Positions 22,492 through 31,195 are shown, numbered from the stretch's first letter. The stretch: DNA of 64,000 bases from Pilosibacter fragilis (GCF_032490495.1 NZ_JAVYJB010000003.1:1-64000), one strand, 5' to 3'. Notes: generated from the sequence alone by a model not told the origin. Translations and numbers: made by a program.

Positions 22492-23427
22492 TCATCGTTC
22501 CTGATCTCTCTGACGCTTTTTCTGCCATGCCTCCAGCAGCTTGATGATGGTTTCCTGCATTCGCTGGGGCGTATAGCTTTTAGGGAAATACTTCCGCAAG
22601 GTGTCAGAGGTAAATGTCACTCGGTCCAGATCGCTTTTCTTTTCCTCACCCATGATGACACGCATCATATCGAGGGTCAGATGCCCCTCCTGACTGTATT
22701 TCTTGAGCCGCTGGGCTTGAGAAAGAGAAGGGGTAGCCTGTTCGCTGTCCATCGCGTCCAACAGGTCTACCTGTTCCTCCTTTTTGAGAAAGGACAGCTC
22801 ATAGGCAGGGTTCAGGGCAATCTTCTTTTCATCCACCATATCCATCAATTCAGAAATCAGCTCTGTCAGACGGATATAGCGAAAAATCTGGTTTTTACTC
22901 TGACCTACTTGCTCTGCCAAAATCTCACTGGACTTCTTGCCCTCTAACTTGTTCCCAACTTGGGAACAAGTTAAATCAACTCGCTCTCCCTGATGTTTCA
23001 TAGCATCCAGTTTCATTTTATAAGCAAATGCTCTTTCACTGGGGAGGAGACTTTCTCGTTGCAGATTGCTGTCAACCATAATAATTGTGGCTGCATCATC
23101 GTCCAGATCACGGACAATTACCGGCATGGTCTCTTTTTCTGCCAGCTCACTGGCTCTGTGCCGCCTGTGTCCGGCTACCAGCTCATAACCGCCCTCCGGG
23201 TCCGGTCGAGCAATCGCCGGAACCAGAACGCCATACTGCTTGATACTGTCAGCGGTCTCCATCATGGCTTCGTCATCCTTGACTTTGAATGGGTGGTTCT
23301 TAAAGGGATGCAGTTCAGACAGCGGAATCTCCTGAATCTTTTCCAGCTTTGCATCCTGACGGCCTTCTTCGGTGGAGAACAGATCATCTACCGAGGCCAG
23401 CTCTATTTTTTTCGCGCTGCTTTTCAA
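22492..23427 (-). CDS. parB: ParB-type partition protein
   Basis: A 311-residue protein of the ParB/RepB/Spo0J family. The N-terminal ParB domain (about 30-130) has the box II motif GHRRHRASELAE and CTP-binding-like elements; a KorB/helix-turn-helix region follows (EILAEQVGQSKNQIFRYIRL). It is expected to bind parS-like sites and help the excised ICE circle segregate. The start is TTG at 23427 with AAGGAGG 9 bases upstream. It overlaps parA by 44 bases. I did not find a clear parS palindrome nearby. Confidence 0.9.
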   Translation of the reverse strand: MKSSAKKIELASVDDLFSTEEGRQDAKLEKIQEIPLSELHPFKNHPFKVKDDEAMMETADSIKQYGVLVPAIARPDPEGGYELVAGHRRHRASELAEKETMPVIVRDLDDDAATIIMVDSNLQRESLLPSERAFAYKMKLDAMKHQGERVDLTCSQVGNKLEGKKSSEILAEQVGQSKNQIFRYIRLTELISELMDMVDEKKIALNPAYELSFLKKEEQVDLLDAMDSEQATPSLSQAQRLKKYSQEGHLTLDMMRVIMGEEKKSDLDRVTFTSDTLRKYFPKSYTPQRMQETIIKLLEAWQKKRQRDQER

Positions 23428-24205
23428 GTTTCAACACCTCCTTCGTCAGATTTCGATACCCCTCTGCCACCTTGCCGCCAGGGTCATGGGCGAAAATACT
23501 TTTTCCCTCTGCACTGATTTCCTTTGCCCGGACAGAATGGGGGATCTCTGTGCCGAATACTTTGATCTTGCTGCCATAGGTCTCCCGCAGGAGCGCGGAA
23601 ATCTCTTTGGCAAAGTTGGTTCGGCTGTCCACCATCGTCAGCAGGATACCGTCAATCTGGAGCTTGGGGTTGATTTGCCTCTTTACCTTGTTTACCGTGG
23701 AGAGCAGCTGTTCCAGCCCTTTAGCGGGCAGATACTCTGCCTGAACGGGAATGATGATCCTGTTCGCAGCCGCCAGCGCATTGACTGTGAGCATACCAAG
23801 GGAGGGCTGGCAGTCGATGAGGATATGGGAGTATTGCCCCTTCAGTGTGTCCAGATATTGCCGCAAGATAGTCTCACGACTCATAGCATTTACCAAGGAC
23901 ACTTCCATACCGGAAAGTTGAATGTCGGCGGGCATCAGGTCAACGCCTTCTGCATGATGCAGAATACCTTCTCCGGGGCGTATAGGCTGATCCATCAGAA
24001 TTTTGCCCATTGCATCCGACAGTGTAAATGGCAGCTTGTCTGGTTGCGGATTTCCCAAGCTGATTGTCAGGCTTCCTTGCGGGTCCCCGTCAATCAGAAG
24101 CACTTTCTTTCCGGCCTGTGCCAGACCTATTCCCAAGTTCGCACAGGTTGTTGTTTTGCCAACGCCGCCTTTCTGGTTGGCGATGGCGATGATTTGCGTG
24201 TTCAA
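23384..24205 (-). CDS. parA: ParA-type ATPase (Soj)
   Basis: A 273-residue deviant-Walker ATPase. Walker A is KGGVGKTTTC (12-21) with the signature Lys13, Walker A' is LLIDGDPQGS and Walker B is HILIDCQPS. It works with ParB in partition or maintenance of the circular ICE. The start is TTG at 24205, with GGAGGAGG five bases upstream. It is the first gene of the minus-strand operon parA-parB-91aa. A terminator 52 bp upstream shields it from the rlmD fragment transcript. Confidence 0.93.
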   Translation of the reverse strand: MNTQIIAIANQKGGVGKTTTCANLGIGLAQAGKKVLLIDGDPQGSLTISLGNPQPDKLPFTLSDAMGKILMDQPIRPGEGILHHAEGVDLMPADIQLSGMEVSLVNAMSRETILRQYLDTLKGQYSHILIDCQPSLGMLTVNALAAANRIIIPVQAEYLPAKGLEQLLSTVNKVKRQINPKLQIDGILLTMVDSRTNFAKEISALLRETYGSKIKVFGTEIPHSVRAKEISAEGKSIFAHDPGGKVAEGYRNLTKEVLKLEKQREKNRAGLGR

Positions 24206-24256
24206 ATAAACCTCCTCCTTCTACAAAAAATATCCCTATTCCGAAAAATAAGGATG

Positions 24257-24293
24257 AAAAAAGCCGCTTACTCAAATAAATGAATAAACGGCT
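24257..24293 (-). terminator. Terminator of the rlmD 3' fragment
   Basis: AGCCGTTTATT pairs with AGTAAGCGGCT (G-T pairs tolerated) on the minus strand, followed by TTTTTT. Confidence 0.7.
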
Positions 24294-24324
24294 ATGTAAG
24301 AAATATTCGATTGTAAGTAAAGTT

Positions 24325-24684
24325 TTATATCACTGCAAAATAACGAAGTGCATCTTTGATTGCTTCTACCTTTTCTGGTGTCGGATGTTTCCTCGGCTGT
24401 TTCAATTCTTCTACCGCATTAGGAGCATCATACATCGGCAATCCCAAATTTCGCTTTACCTCTGCGATATATGCGGTATGTACCTTGAAGCCGTATTTCG
24501 CTTCTATGTACTCCTTAATCATTTTGTAGGTCACTTTTTCTTTGGGCTTGTACGCTTCGGCTCTTTTAGCAATACTATCTACCGGAATCTTGCCCTCGCC
24601 CTCTCCAAACTCCACATCAATGTGGATATAACTGTCGGCTTTTTTGTGGGACAAAAGAACTACCGTCTCCACGTGTGTTGAGTG
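24325..24684 (-). pseudogene. rlmD: 3' fragment of rlmD/rumA (23S rRNA m5U methyltransferase), ICE target
   Basis: The frame begins abruptly at HSTHVETVVLLSHKK. HxxHVETVVLLS is the conserved C-terminal segment of RlmD/RumA methyltransferases, and the remaining 100 residues match the extended C-terminus seen in Clostridia (KVTYKMIKEYIEAKYG ... YIAEVKR). The catalytic and SAM-binding parts are missing upstream and are replaced by ICE-2 sequence. The 3' end of this gene is a known insertion site for serine-recombinase ICEs, so this fragment marks an attachment site near CACGTGGAGAC. The 5' part should be found beyond the right end of ICE-2. Confidence 0.75.
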
Positions 24685-24760
24685 TGCAATTCAGATTCCC
24701 CAAAAACAGAATTTGCTCTTGGCGGAACAAAAATTTTGAGCATTGATTGCACCAACTTTA

Positions 24761-24788
24761 ATTGTGCAACGGGTCGCTGCACAATTAC
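24761..24788. repeat. Palindromic hairpin after the DUF1016 gene
   Basis: TAATTGTGCA and TGCACAATTA pair perfectly around GCGACCCGT at the stop codon of the nuclease gene. No U-run follows. A near-identical palindrome (GTGCAACG-acc-CGTTGCAC) lies inside the gene at 25492-25510. Confidence 0.6.
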
Positions 24789-25885
24789 TCTAACTCCTTT
24801 TCAATTTCTTCAACAGACGGAAGACTACTTCGCAGTTCCTCCGGCAATGCTTTTGCAATTTGGTTTTTCCATTCTGCTACACCAATCGGATTTTGATATC
24901 CTGCCAGAGAATACTCTACTACAGTTTTATTTTTTCCTTTTACCAACAACAAACCAATTGTCGGCTTATCATCTGGATGACGTAAAATATCATTAACCGC
25001 ATTTTGGTACATATTTAACTGACTGATAAAGCCCGGTTCAAAATCACAGGCTTTCAGTTCGATAACGACATAGCACCGTAGCTTCAGATGATAAAACAGA
25101 AGATCAATATAGAAATCATCACCACCAACTTCCAGATGAACCTGTCTGCCGACAAAGGCAAATCCTTGCCCTAATTCCAGCAGAAAACTTTGAATATGTT
25201 CTGTCAGCTGGCGCTCTATTTCCACCTCTCTGCGAGGAATATCTGTTCCAAGAAAATCAAACAGATAGGGATCTTTGAATACCTGATTTACCAGATCAGA
25301 ATCTGTTGGCGGTAGTGCTGCCTGGAAATTGTTTACGCTTTGACCTGCACGTTCCATCAGCCTACTCTCAATTTGCATATCGAGAATTGTTTTGCTCCAT
25401 CCGTTTTCTATTGTTTTCTGTGCATACCATATGCGGCTCTTTTGGTCTGTCAGCTTATCCATCAAAGAAATATTGCTTCTCCACGGAATTTGTGCAACGA
25501 CCCGTTGCACTATTTCATAGTCAGGCCAGCACTCGGCAAATTTCCGCATGTATTTGATATTTCTCGGAGAAAATCCAGACATATCAGGAAATGCGTCCTT
25601 CAAGTCTTTAGCCATGCGGTCGATAACTTTCGTACCCCAGCCCTCTTTCTCCTGCTTTTTTATAATGGCTTTGCCAATGTTCCAGTAAAGACAAATCATA
25701 CTGGAATTTGCATTCAATACAACAGAGATGCGCTGCTTCTGAATCTCTGCTTTTATTTCTTCTATAAAATTCAAATAAGTATCACTCATCTCGGAAAGAT
25801 TAGGAGCGACAGGAAATATCACCCCGTCTTTATTCTTTCCCATCCGCTTTCTATTATCCAATTTTTCTTCCTCACAATTCTTCAT
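24785..25885 (-). CDS. DUF1016 / YhcG-like PD-(D/E)XK nuclease family protein
   Basis: A 366-residue protein. The N-terminal DUF1016_N part (about 40-210) contains WNIGKAIIKKQEKEGWG and VAQIPWRSNISLM. The C-terminal PD-(D/E)XK nuclease domain (about 220-350) has FYIDLLFYHLKLRCYVVIELK, giving Asp and ExK catalytic residues. The family is linked to DNA restriction and mobile elements. The annotated ATG at 25885 lacks a good ribosome site; TTG at 25861 has AGGAAG five bases upstream. The gene lies between the ICE-2 end and the recombinases, with a terminator on its upstream side, so it is probably expressed alone as cargo. Confidence 0.85.
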   Translation of the reverse strand: MKNCEEEKLDNRKRMGKNKDGVIFPVAPNLSEMSDTYLNFIEEIKAEIQKQRISVVLNANSSMICLYWNIGKAIIKKQEKEGWGTKVIDRMAKDLKDAFPDMSGFSPRNIKYMRKFAECWPDYEIVQRVVAQIPWRSNISLMDKLTDQKSRIWYAQKTIENGWSKTILDMQIESRLMERAGQSVNNFQAALPPTDSDLVNQVFKDPYLFDFLGTDIPRREVEIERQLTEHIQSFLLELGQGFAFVGRQVHLEVGGDDFYIDLLFYHLKLRCYVVIELKACDFEPGFISQLNMYQNAVNDILRHPDDKPTIGLLLVKGKNKTVVEYSLAGYQNPIGVAEWKNQIAKALPEELRSSLPSVEEIEKELE

Positions 25886-25971
25886 AATTTATAATTTTCA
25901 AAAATGCCATTCTTTTAAAATATTATATCAGAATAAACAAGTGTTTTCTATATGTCACTGTAACTGCCAAC

Positions 25972-26004
25972 AATAAAATCCTCAGTCTCTCTGAGGATTT
26001 TATT
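25972..26004. terminator. Bidirectional terminator between recombinase and DUF1016 gene
   Basis: AATAAAATCCTCAG-tctct-CTGAGGATTTTATT, a perfect 14-bp stem with A/T runs on both sides. Confidence 0.85.
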
Positions 26005-26052
26005 CTTATCAGTTTTGTATGGCAGGAACTATCCTTCAGTTCCTGCCACTGC

Positions 26053-27693
26053 TTATACATTGAAATCAATGCTTTGTGTAATCACTATTCCTGATTGGAA
26101 CTGTAGCTCGATTTTATTCTCATTTATAACTCGTACCGTTTTCAAAAGCCGCCGTACCAGTTCATCATCAAATTCCCGTTTCAAGTAGCCAATCTTACGA
26201 GTATACTGCTCCATATCTTTCACGCGCTGTCCATAAGCATCCGCTAGTTGGCATTCCTTGAGTTTCTTCGCCTTCTGTTTTTTCAGTTCTTTCATCCGGT
26301 CTGCAATCACACGGTATTCTTTATCAAAGTCCTCATCTGCGGCCTGCTTTCCGGCACTTTCTTCGATCAGCTTCAACATTTTCTGTTGCAATGCTTCGAT
26401 TTGCTTAGCATATTCTGTCGGCTCTGCAGATGCGGAGTAGCTGCCGATGACTCGGATTACATTTTCACGGAACGCCTGCACGAATTCTCCCTGATCTTCC
26501 ACCACGCTGCCGATGGCTGTCATAATCGCTTCATGGATCGTTTTTTCTTTGAGGGTAGGGGAATGTTTGCACCTCTTGGAACCGTGCTTTAAACGGTTGT
26601 CACAGCGCCAAACCGCCTGTTTCTGTCCATACTTTGACCATACCTGCCTGCGGTAAGGCTGACCGCATTCCGCGCAGACCATAATATCTGACAGCACATA
26701 TTTGGAACTGTATTTTCCTTTCTGTGGTGCATCCTTTTTGCGGGATGCCGGACGGTAGATGCTAGCTCTGCGTGCTTTTTCCTCCTGTACCCGATGGAAC
26801 AACTCTTTGGGAATGATAGGCTCATGATCATCTTCAATGTAATATTGCGGCACAATCCCTCGATTCTTCACTTTCTTCTTGGTCAGGAAATCCACGGTAT
26901 AGGTTTTCTGCAGCAGGGCATCTCCCATATATTTTTCATTTGAAAGCATCTTGTCTATGGTGGTTGCATACCATGTTGTCTGCCCAGTTGCGGTTTTGAC
27001 GCCATCTGCTTCCAGAATCCTTTTGATCCGGTAGCTGCTGTTGCCCTCCAGAAACAGTCGGAAGATTCTGCGCACCACTTCCGCTTCTTCCAGCACGATT
27101 ACAAGGTTTCCATCCTCGTCTTTGGTGTAGCCCATAAACTTGCTGTGATTGACGATCACCTTGCCATCCTCGAATTTCCGGACGATTCCCCAGTGGCAGT
27201 TCTCACTGACATTCCTGCTTTCTTCCTGTGCCTGACTGCTCAGTATGGTCAGGAGCAGTTCGCCGCTTCCTTCCAGCGTATTAATGCTTTCCTTTTCAAA
27301 GAATACCGCGATGTTCTTTTCTTTCAATTTGCGGATATTGATCAGTGCATCCACTGTGTTGCGGGCGAAGCGGCTGATGGACTTGGTCAATACCATATCA
27401 ATTTTTCCCGCCATACAGTCATCGATCATTGCCTGAAAATCCGAGCGTTTTTTCGTGCTGGTCGCGCTTTTTCCGTCATCGGCGTAGATGCCCGCCAGTT
27501 TCCAGTTGGGATTTCCTCGTATCTTCTCTGTATAGTAGCTGACCTGTGCCTCATAGCTGCTTTCCTGTTGTTCCTGCAGGGTGCTGACACGGCAGTATGC
27601 AGCTACACGCAAGGCTTTCATCTGTGGTCGGATATGGCGGTCATAGGTTCCCGCGGCCGGAATGACCGATATGTTCTTTTTTGCCTGTGCCAT
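26053..27693 (-). CDS. Serine recombinase, third gene of the integration cassette
   Basis: A 546-residue large serine recombinase. The resolvase domain (about 28-170) has the nucleophile in AAYCRVSTLQEQQ and SISRFARNTVDAL. A recombinase domain (about 200-300), a zinc ribbon (IMVCAECGQPYRRQ ... RCKHSP) and a coiled C-terminus follow. Start ATG at 27693 follows AAGGAGG, and the preceding stop TAA touches the ATG. With 28594-30186 it forms the pair of catalytically complete enzymes in the cassette expected to integrate ICE-2 at rlmD. Confidence 0.92.
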   Translation of the reverse strand: MAQAKKNISVIPAAGTYDRHIRPQMKALRVAAYCRVSTLQEQQESSYEAQVSYYTEKIRGNPNWKLAGIYADDGKSATSTKKRSDFQAMIDDCMAGKIDMVLTKSISRFARNTVDALINIRKLKEKNIAVFFEKESINTLEGSGELLLTILSSQAQEESRNVSENCHWGIVRKFEDGKVIVNHSKFMGYTKDEDGNLVIVLEEAEVVRRIFRLFLEGNSSYRIKRILEADGVKTATGQTTWYATTIDKMLSNEKYMGDALLQKTYTVDFLTKKKVKNRGIVPQYYIEDDHEPIIPKELFHRVQEEKARRASIYRPASRKKDAPQKGKYSSKYVLSDIMVCAECGQPYRRQVWSKYGQKQAVWRCDNRLKHGSKRCKHSPTLKEKTIHEAIMTAIGSVVEDQGEFVQAFRENVIRVIGSYSASAEPTEYAKQIEALQQKMLKLIEESAGKQAADEDFDKEYRVIADRMKELKKQKAKKLKECQLADAYGQRVKDMEQYTRKIGYLKREFDDELVRRLLKTVRVINENKIELQFQSGIVITQSIDFNV

Positions 27694-28590
27694 TTATGTT
27701 TCCTCCTTTATCGGTATGGTAATGCTCCGGCCGTTTTTCAGATAAAACTCCAGACCGGTATGTTTTTGTACCACAATTTTTCCTATGGTTTTCTCCAGCA
27801 GTATCAGGTCACATGCAGTCTGTATTCCGACGCCATTCAGAGCATCTGCTGTTTTTTCATTCTGATAGGCTCTGTCATCGATGCGGATATTCCGATATTG
27901 TTCCGCAGCCCTCTGGAATACCAGCTGTTTGACCTCCTGTGCATCACAACTCGGTTCTGCCAGCAGACGGTTGATTTGGACAGTCAGCTTTCGCTCGGCT
28001 ATGCTTTCCGTCAGCGGTAATTCCTTAAAGTCCGGATTCAGATAGGCAGGGTTTCCGATTACCTGATTGATCACCCGCACAAATGCCTGTTCCAATTGTT
28101 CTTCGCTTAAAAATCGGTTACGGCAGTGTACACGGTTACAATAGATGTAATGTTTGCACCTCCACTTCGGGGGTTTTCCTTTCTCTGTGTATTTGCGATA
28201 AGGCTGCCCGCATTCTCCGCAGACCAGCAGGCTGCTCCAGACGCTTTGATTCGCAAAGCTGTTCAGTTGGGCGGCTCTGCCCAGGTCTTTCACGCGTTGT
28301 TTTCGTCTGCTCTGTACCTGTTCAAATATACTTTGTTCAATCAGGGGAGGGTAGAACTCGTCTCCCAGATATTTTTGGTTCTCCAGAATCTTTCCGATAG
28401 ATCCGTGGTTCCAAGAGGGTTTATGACTTGCATTTAAGATTCCCCGCTGTGTAAAATTTTTTGCGATTCGATATGTGGAAGTACCTGCCAAGTATATGAT
28501 GAAAATCTCCCGCACGAATTCTGCGGTCTCAGGCTCGATCTTGGCTTTGCCGTTTTGAATCTGATACCCAAATGGTACATATCTCTGCAT
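27694..28590 (-). CDS. Recombinase-like protein lacking the catalytic domain
   Basis: A 298-residue protein that begins MQRYVPFGYQIQNGK, that is, at the start of a recombinase domain. It has the zinc ribbon (LLVCGECGQPYRKY ... CRNRFL) and C-terminal strand (IVVQKHTGLEFYLK) of large serine recombinases but no resolvase domain with nucleophile serine. The start ATG at 28590 has its own AGGAAG, and the gene is tightly packed (3-bp gap and touching stop/start), so it looks like a designed subunit rather than a truncation. It may contribute DNA binding to the two active enzymes, perhaps together with 30426-30803. Confidence 0.85.
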   Translation of the reverse strand: MQRYVPFGYQIQNGKAKIEPETAEFVREIFIIYLAGTSTYRIAKNFTQRGILNASHKPSWNHGSIGKILENQKYLGDEFYPPLIEQSIFEQVQSRRKQRVKDLGRAAQLNSFANQSVWSSLLVCGECGQPYRKYTEKGKPPKWRCKHYIYCNRVHCRNRFLSEEQLEQAFVRVINQVIGNPAYLNPDFKELPLTESIAERKLTVQINRLLAEPSCDAQEVKQLVFQRAAEQYRNIRIDDRAYQNEKTADALNGVGIQTACDLILLEKTIGKIVVQKHTGLEFYLKNGRSITIPIKEET

Positions 28591-28593
28591 TGA

Positions 28594-30186
28594 TTACACT
28601 TCCTTTCTATAGTGTTCTTCCAGTTCCAGCCCGTTTTTCAGTTCAAAGCACAGCCTGTTGGGATACACTCTGATTCTTTCAACAATCAGTCGGAACAATT
28701 CTTCATCGAATTCTTCTATGATAACCGGCCGGGTACGGAAGACCGTCAACAGATACTCGGTCTGTGCGATTTCCTGTTCCATCAGGTTCTGTTCTTTTAG
28801 GAACTGCTTCCTGCGGCTGATTTCTTCCAGCTCGGTATCCAGCTGATTCCGGCGTTCTATAAAAACAGCAGAGCCTATGTCGCCGTCCGAGAGGACTTTC
28901 TGCAACCAATGGCTCTGCTGTTTCAGATCCTGTATTCTGTTTTCCAATGTGAGCAGTTCCTGCTCTTGTTCCATATCGTTTGGCACCGCCTTCAGTACCG
29001 CAAGCAGGGGAAGCAGGACATCTTCCGCATGCCCGGCAAGCTTGTTCCACATATTCACAAACATTTGCCGAATCACATCTTCCCGAATTGGTTTCTGCCT
29101 GCACTTTGTAATATCTGTGATATGTTGACGGCAGCTCCACTGAATCTTTTCATATGGCTTGCCGATATAGATTTTTTGCCGGCGGAATGTACTGCCGCAC
29201 TCTCCACAGATGATCCGACTGCTGAACGCATAACGGCTTTGATAAATCTCTACATTATCCATGTGGTGTTTCTGCCTGCGATATTCATAAATCTGACGTA
29301 CCGCCTCCGCTTCTTCTCTGCTGATGATCGGTTCATGATTATCCGATACCAGATACTTTGGCAGTTCTCCGTGATTATGTTTTTTCGTGAATGGGACACC
29401 TTCTGTTGTATATGTTTTCTGGTAGAGCAGATCTCCCTCATATACGGGATTCTGCAAAATGCCTTTTATTACACTATCCTGCCATAACTTCGCTGTCCGG
29501 ATGGTAGGAACTCCTTCTGCCTGCAGTTCTTTTGCAATCGCATAGGAACCTTTTCCACCGAGATATTCATCAAAAATTCTGCGGACGATTACAGCTTCCT
29601 CCGGCTGAATAATCAAGTTGCCGTTTTCATCGTTTTGGTATCCGTAAGCCGGAGAGCCTATTGTGAATGTCCCGTTCTGAAACCGCCGGGTGATAGACCA
29701 CCTGCTGTTTGTAGAGATACTCTCTGACTCGCCCTGTGCGATGGAACTTAGGATAGTCAGCAGCTGTTCACTTTTCTGAGACAGCGTACCGACTCGTTCT
29801 TTCTCAAAGTAGACCTCTACGCCAAGTTCTTTCAGCATACGGATGGTATGGATACTGTCCACCGTATTTCTTGCGAAGCGGGTGACGGACTTGGTCAGGA
29901 TGAGGTCAATTTTTCCTTGCCTGCAGTCCTGTATCATCTGTTGGAATCTGTCACGACTTTTCACTTTTGTACCGCTTCGTGCTTCATCCGCATAGATTCC
30001 AACCAATATCCAATTCGGCTTTTCCTCAATAAATCGGGTGTAGTACTGTACCTGTGCTTCAAAGGAATTTTTCTGTTCTGCACTACCGGTGCTGACACGG
30101 CAGTAGGCGCATACCCGTTTGAGAGCGGCATATTCTGCGGCCTGTTTTTGCTTCACAGGCTCTATTTTTGTAATCTTCTTGCCCAT
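28594..30186 (-). CDS. Serine recombinase, first large gene of the integration cassette
   Basis: A 530-residue recombinase with nucleophile segment VCAYCRVSTGSAEQ and SVTRFARNTVDSIHT, a recombinase domain, a zinc ribbon (RIICGECGSTFRRQ ... CRQKPI) and a long coiled coil (about 400-470). Start ATG at 30186 follows AAAGGAG. Serine recombinase genes in sets of three are known from rlmD/rumA-targeting ICEs. Here two are complete and one lacks the catalytic domain. Confidence 0.92.
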   Translation of the reverse strand: MGKKITKIEPVKQKQAAEYAALKRVCAYCRVSTGSAEQKNSFEAQVQYYTRFIEEKPNWILVGIYADEARSGTKVKSRDRFQQMIQDCRQGKIDLILTKSVTRFARNTVDSIHTIRMLKELGVEVYFEKERVGTLSQKSEQLLTILSSIAQGESESISTNSRWSITRRFQNGTFTIGSPAYGYQNDENGNLIIQPEEAVIVRRIFDEYLGGKGSYAIAKELQAEGVPTIRTAKLWQDSVIKGILQNPVYEGDLLYQKTYTTEGVPFTKKHNHGELPKYLVSDNHEPIISREEAEAVRQIYEYRRQKHHMDNVEIYQSRYAFSSRIICGECGSTFRRQKIYIGKPYEKIQWSCRQHITDITKCRQKPIREDVIRQMFVNMWNKLAGHAEDVLLPLLAVLKAVPNDMEQEQELLTLENRIQDLKQQSHWLQKVLSDGDIGSAVFIERRNQLDTELEEISRRKQFLKEQNLMEQEIAQTEYLLTVFRTRPVIIEEFDEELFRLIVERIRVYPNRLCFELKNGLELEEHYRKEV

Positions 30187-30264
30187 AGCTTTCTCCTTTC
30201 TCAGGAGCATTCCCTCCTGTCAGCACAACACAATACCACACCTTTTTTCAGATATCCAGTGTTT

Positions 30265-30426
30265 TTACGCATATACTTCTGCCAGTTCCGGAGAAAATGT
30301 TGACCGGTTCAGGGTATCAATTTTTGCATATTCCTCCGGCTCCAAAAAGCCGTTTTTCAGCATCAGATCCAGCAGTTTTCTGGACAGTTGATACTGCATT
30401 TCTCTGGTTTCTCTCTGTTCACTCAC
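30265..30426 (-). CDS. SHOCT-like 53-aa protein
   Basis: A short gene starting at GTG 30426, with GGAGGG six bases upstream; its first base is the last base of the preceding stop codon. The protein (VSEQRETREMQYQL ... SPELAEVYA) has the SHOCT-like helical hairpin LLDLMLKNGFLEPEEYAKI. I know such proteins as common companions of serine recombinases in Firmicutes elements. A role in oligomerisation or control of recombination is possible but unproven. Confidence 0.65.
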   Translation of the reverse strand: MSEQRETREMQYQLSRKLLDLMLKNGFLEPEEYAKIDTLNRSTFSPELAEVYA

Positions 30427-30803
30427 TATATACCCTCCATTCTTCCGATGATACGCTGGAATCCGAAATTCAGTTTCCCCTCCAGCGGGGAATAAACCGC
30501 AATCCCCATCTTTTGAAGTTGTTCCAGTATCCTCAGTGCCTGACAGGTATCCCGATGAATCCGTGACAGGTTATGTACCAGTAAAACTTCCACCTGCTGC
30601 AAAGGGGCGGTTTTCAAAAAGTATTCCCATCCGGGGAGAATGTCACTGTTTCCGGCTGCCAGATCGGTGGAAGAGCCCTTCACCTGAAATCCCATCTGCT
30701 CCGCATAATCCATCAGCTGTTTCCTCTGTACTTTCAACATGCCATGCACATCTTCCGGTGCATCAATACGGCAGTAAATCCATGCTTTTGGTTCCTGATG
30801 CAT
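30426..30803 (-). CDS. Degenerate resolvase-domain protein (catalytic Ser lost)
   Basis: A 125-residue protein equal to only the N-terminal domain of a serine recombinase: AWIYCRIDAPEDVHG at the start and VHNLSRIHRDTCQAL in the Arg-containing segment. The position of the nucleophile serine (CRVS in active enzymes) holds Asp (CRID), so it should not cleave DNA. ATG at 30803 is supported by AGGAGGG. Together with the catalytic-domain-less recombinase at 27694-28590 it looks like a split and disabled recombinase retained for regulation or assembly. Confidence 0.8.
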   Translation of the reverse strand: MHQEPKAWIYCRIDAPEDVHGMLKVQRKQLMDYAEQMGFQVKGSSTDLAAGNSDILPGWEYFLKTAPLQQVEVLLVHNLSRIHRDTCQALRILEQLQKMGIAVYSPLEGKLNFGFQRIIGRMEGI

Positions 30804-30835
30804 AACCATCCCTCCTGACTGTTGATATCTCGTGC

Positions 30836-31195
30836 TTATTTTTCTCTTAATCGCTGCTCCATTCCAAAACTGATTGCCAAAGACTGCTCCACCTCTGCCA
30901 TTTCCTTTCGGTTGATTCTTCCGAGGTACTCTCTTAGTCTCGAAATGTCAATGGTCCGTATCTGTTCCAGCAGTACGACCGATCCGTACCGAAGCCCTTT
31001 GACGTGATACAAAGCCACATGAGTGGGCAGAGGATGCTTGAACCTGCGTCCGGTAATCGCAGCCACGATCACGGTCGGGCTGTATTTATTGCCGGTATTA
31101 TTCTGAACGATCAAAACCGGACGGATGCCGCCCTGCTCGCACCCGATAACCGGGGAGAGGTCCGCATAGAAAATATCACCTTTTCTTATCTGCAT
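30836..31195 (-). CDS. mazF: MazF/PemK-type endoribonuclease toxin
   Basis: A 119-residue protein of the MazF/PemK fold. It begins MQIRKGDIFYADLSPVIGCEQGG, and IRPVLIVQNNTGNKY matches the family. MazF toxins cut mRNA. ATG at 31195 is supported by AGAGGTGG. No MazE-like antitoxin is visible next to it: the upstream 131-aa gene has no AbrB/RHH look and the downstream gene is the resolvase-like protein. It may stabilise ICE-2 with an unrecognised antitoxin, or act as a regulator. Confidence 0.85.
   Translation of the reverse strand: MQIRKGDIFYADLSPVIGCEQGGIRPVLIVQNNTGNKYSPTVIVAAITGRRFKHPLPTHVALYHVKGLRYGSVVLLEQIRTIDISRLREYLGRINRKEMAEVEQSLAISFGMEQRLREK

Larger units (their letters stand above)
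1..24680 (-). mobile_element. ICE-1, Tn1549-like conjugative element (left part outside window)
   Basis: Backbone genes on the minus strand, from right to left, are parA, parB, two small paralogues, a DUF6017 protein, a KilA/BRO-type antirepressor, DUF4313, pcfB and virD4. This order is typical of Tn1549-type ICEs of Clostridia. The element continues past base 1. Its right boundary is uncertain and lies between the parA start and the rlmD fragment junction near 24.68 kb. Three IMEs sit inside its virD4 gene, so as found here the element should be unable to make its own coupling protein. Confidence 0.75.

Noticed and set aside
24325..24672. A free-standing 115-aa regulatory protein
   Set aside because: The start ATG-like codon lies inside a conserved RlmD C-terminal segment that extends upstream in frame, so it is a gene fragment.
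24761..24788. Intrinsic terminator of the DUF1016 gene
   Set aside because: The stem is strong but no U-run follows on either strand, so it is listed as a palindrome rather than a terminator.
27694..28590. A frameshifted recombinase pseudogene
   Set aside because: No remnant of a resolvase domain lies upstream in any frame (the upstream DNA is the end of another recombinase), and the gene has its own ribosome site.
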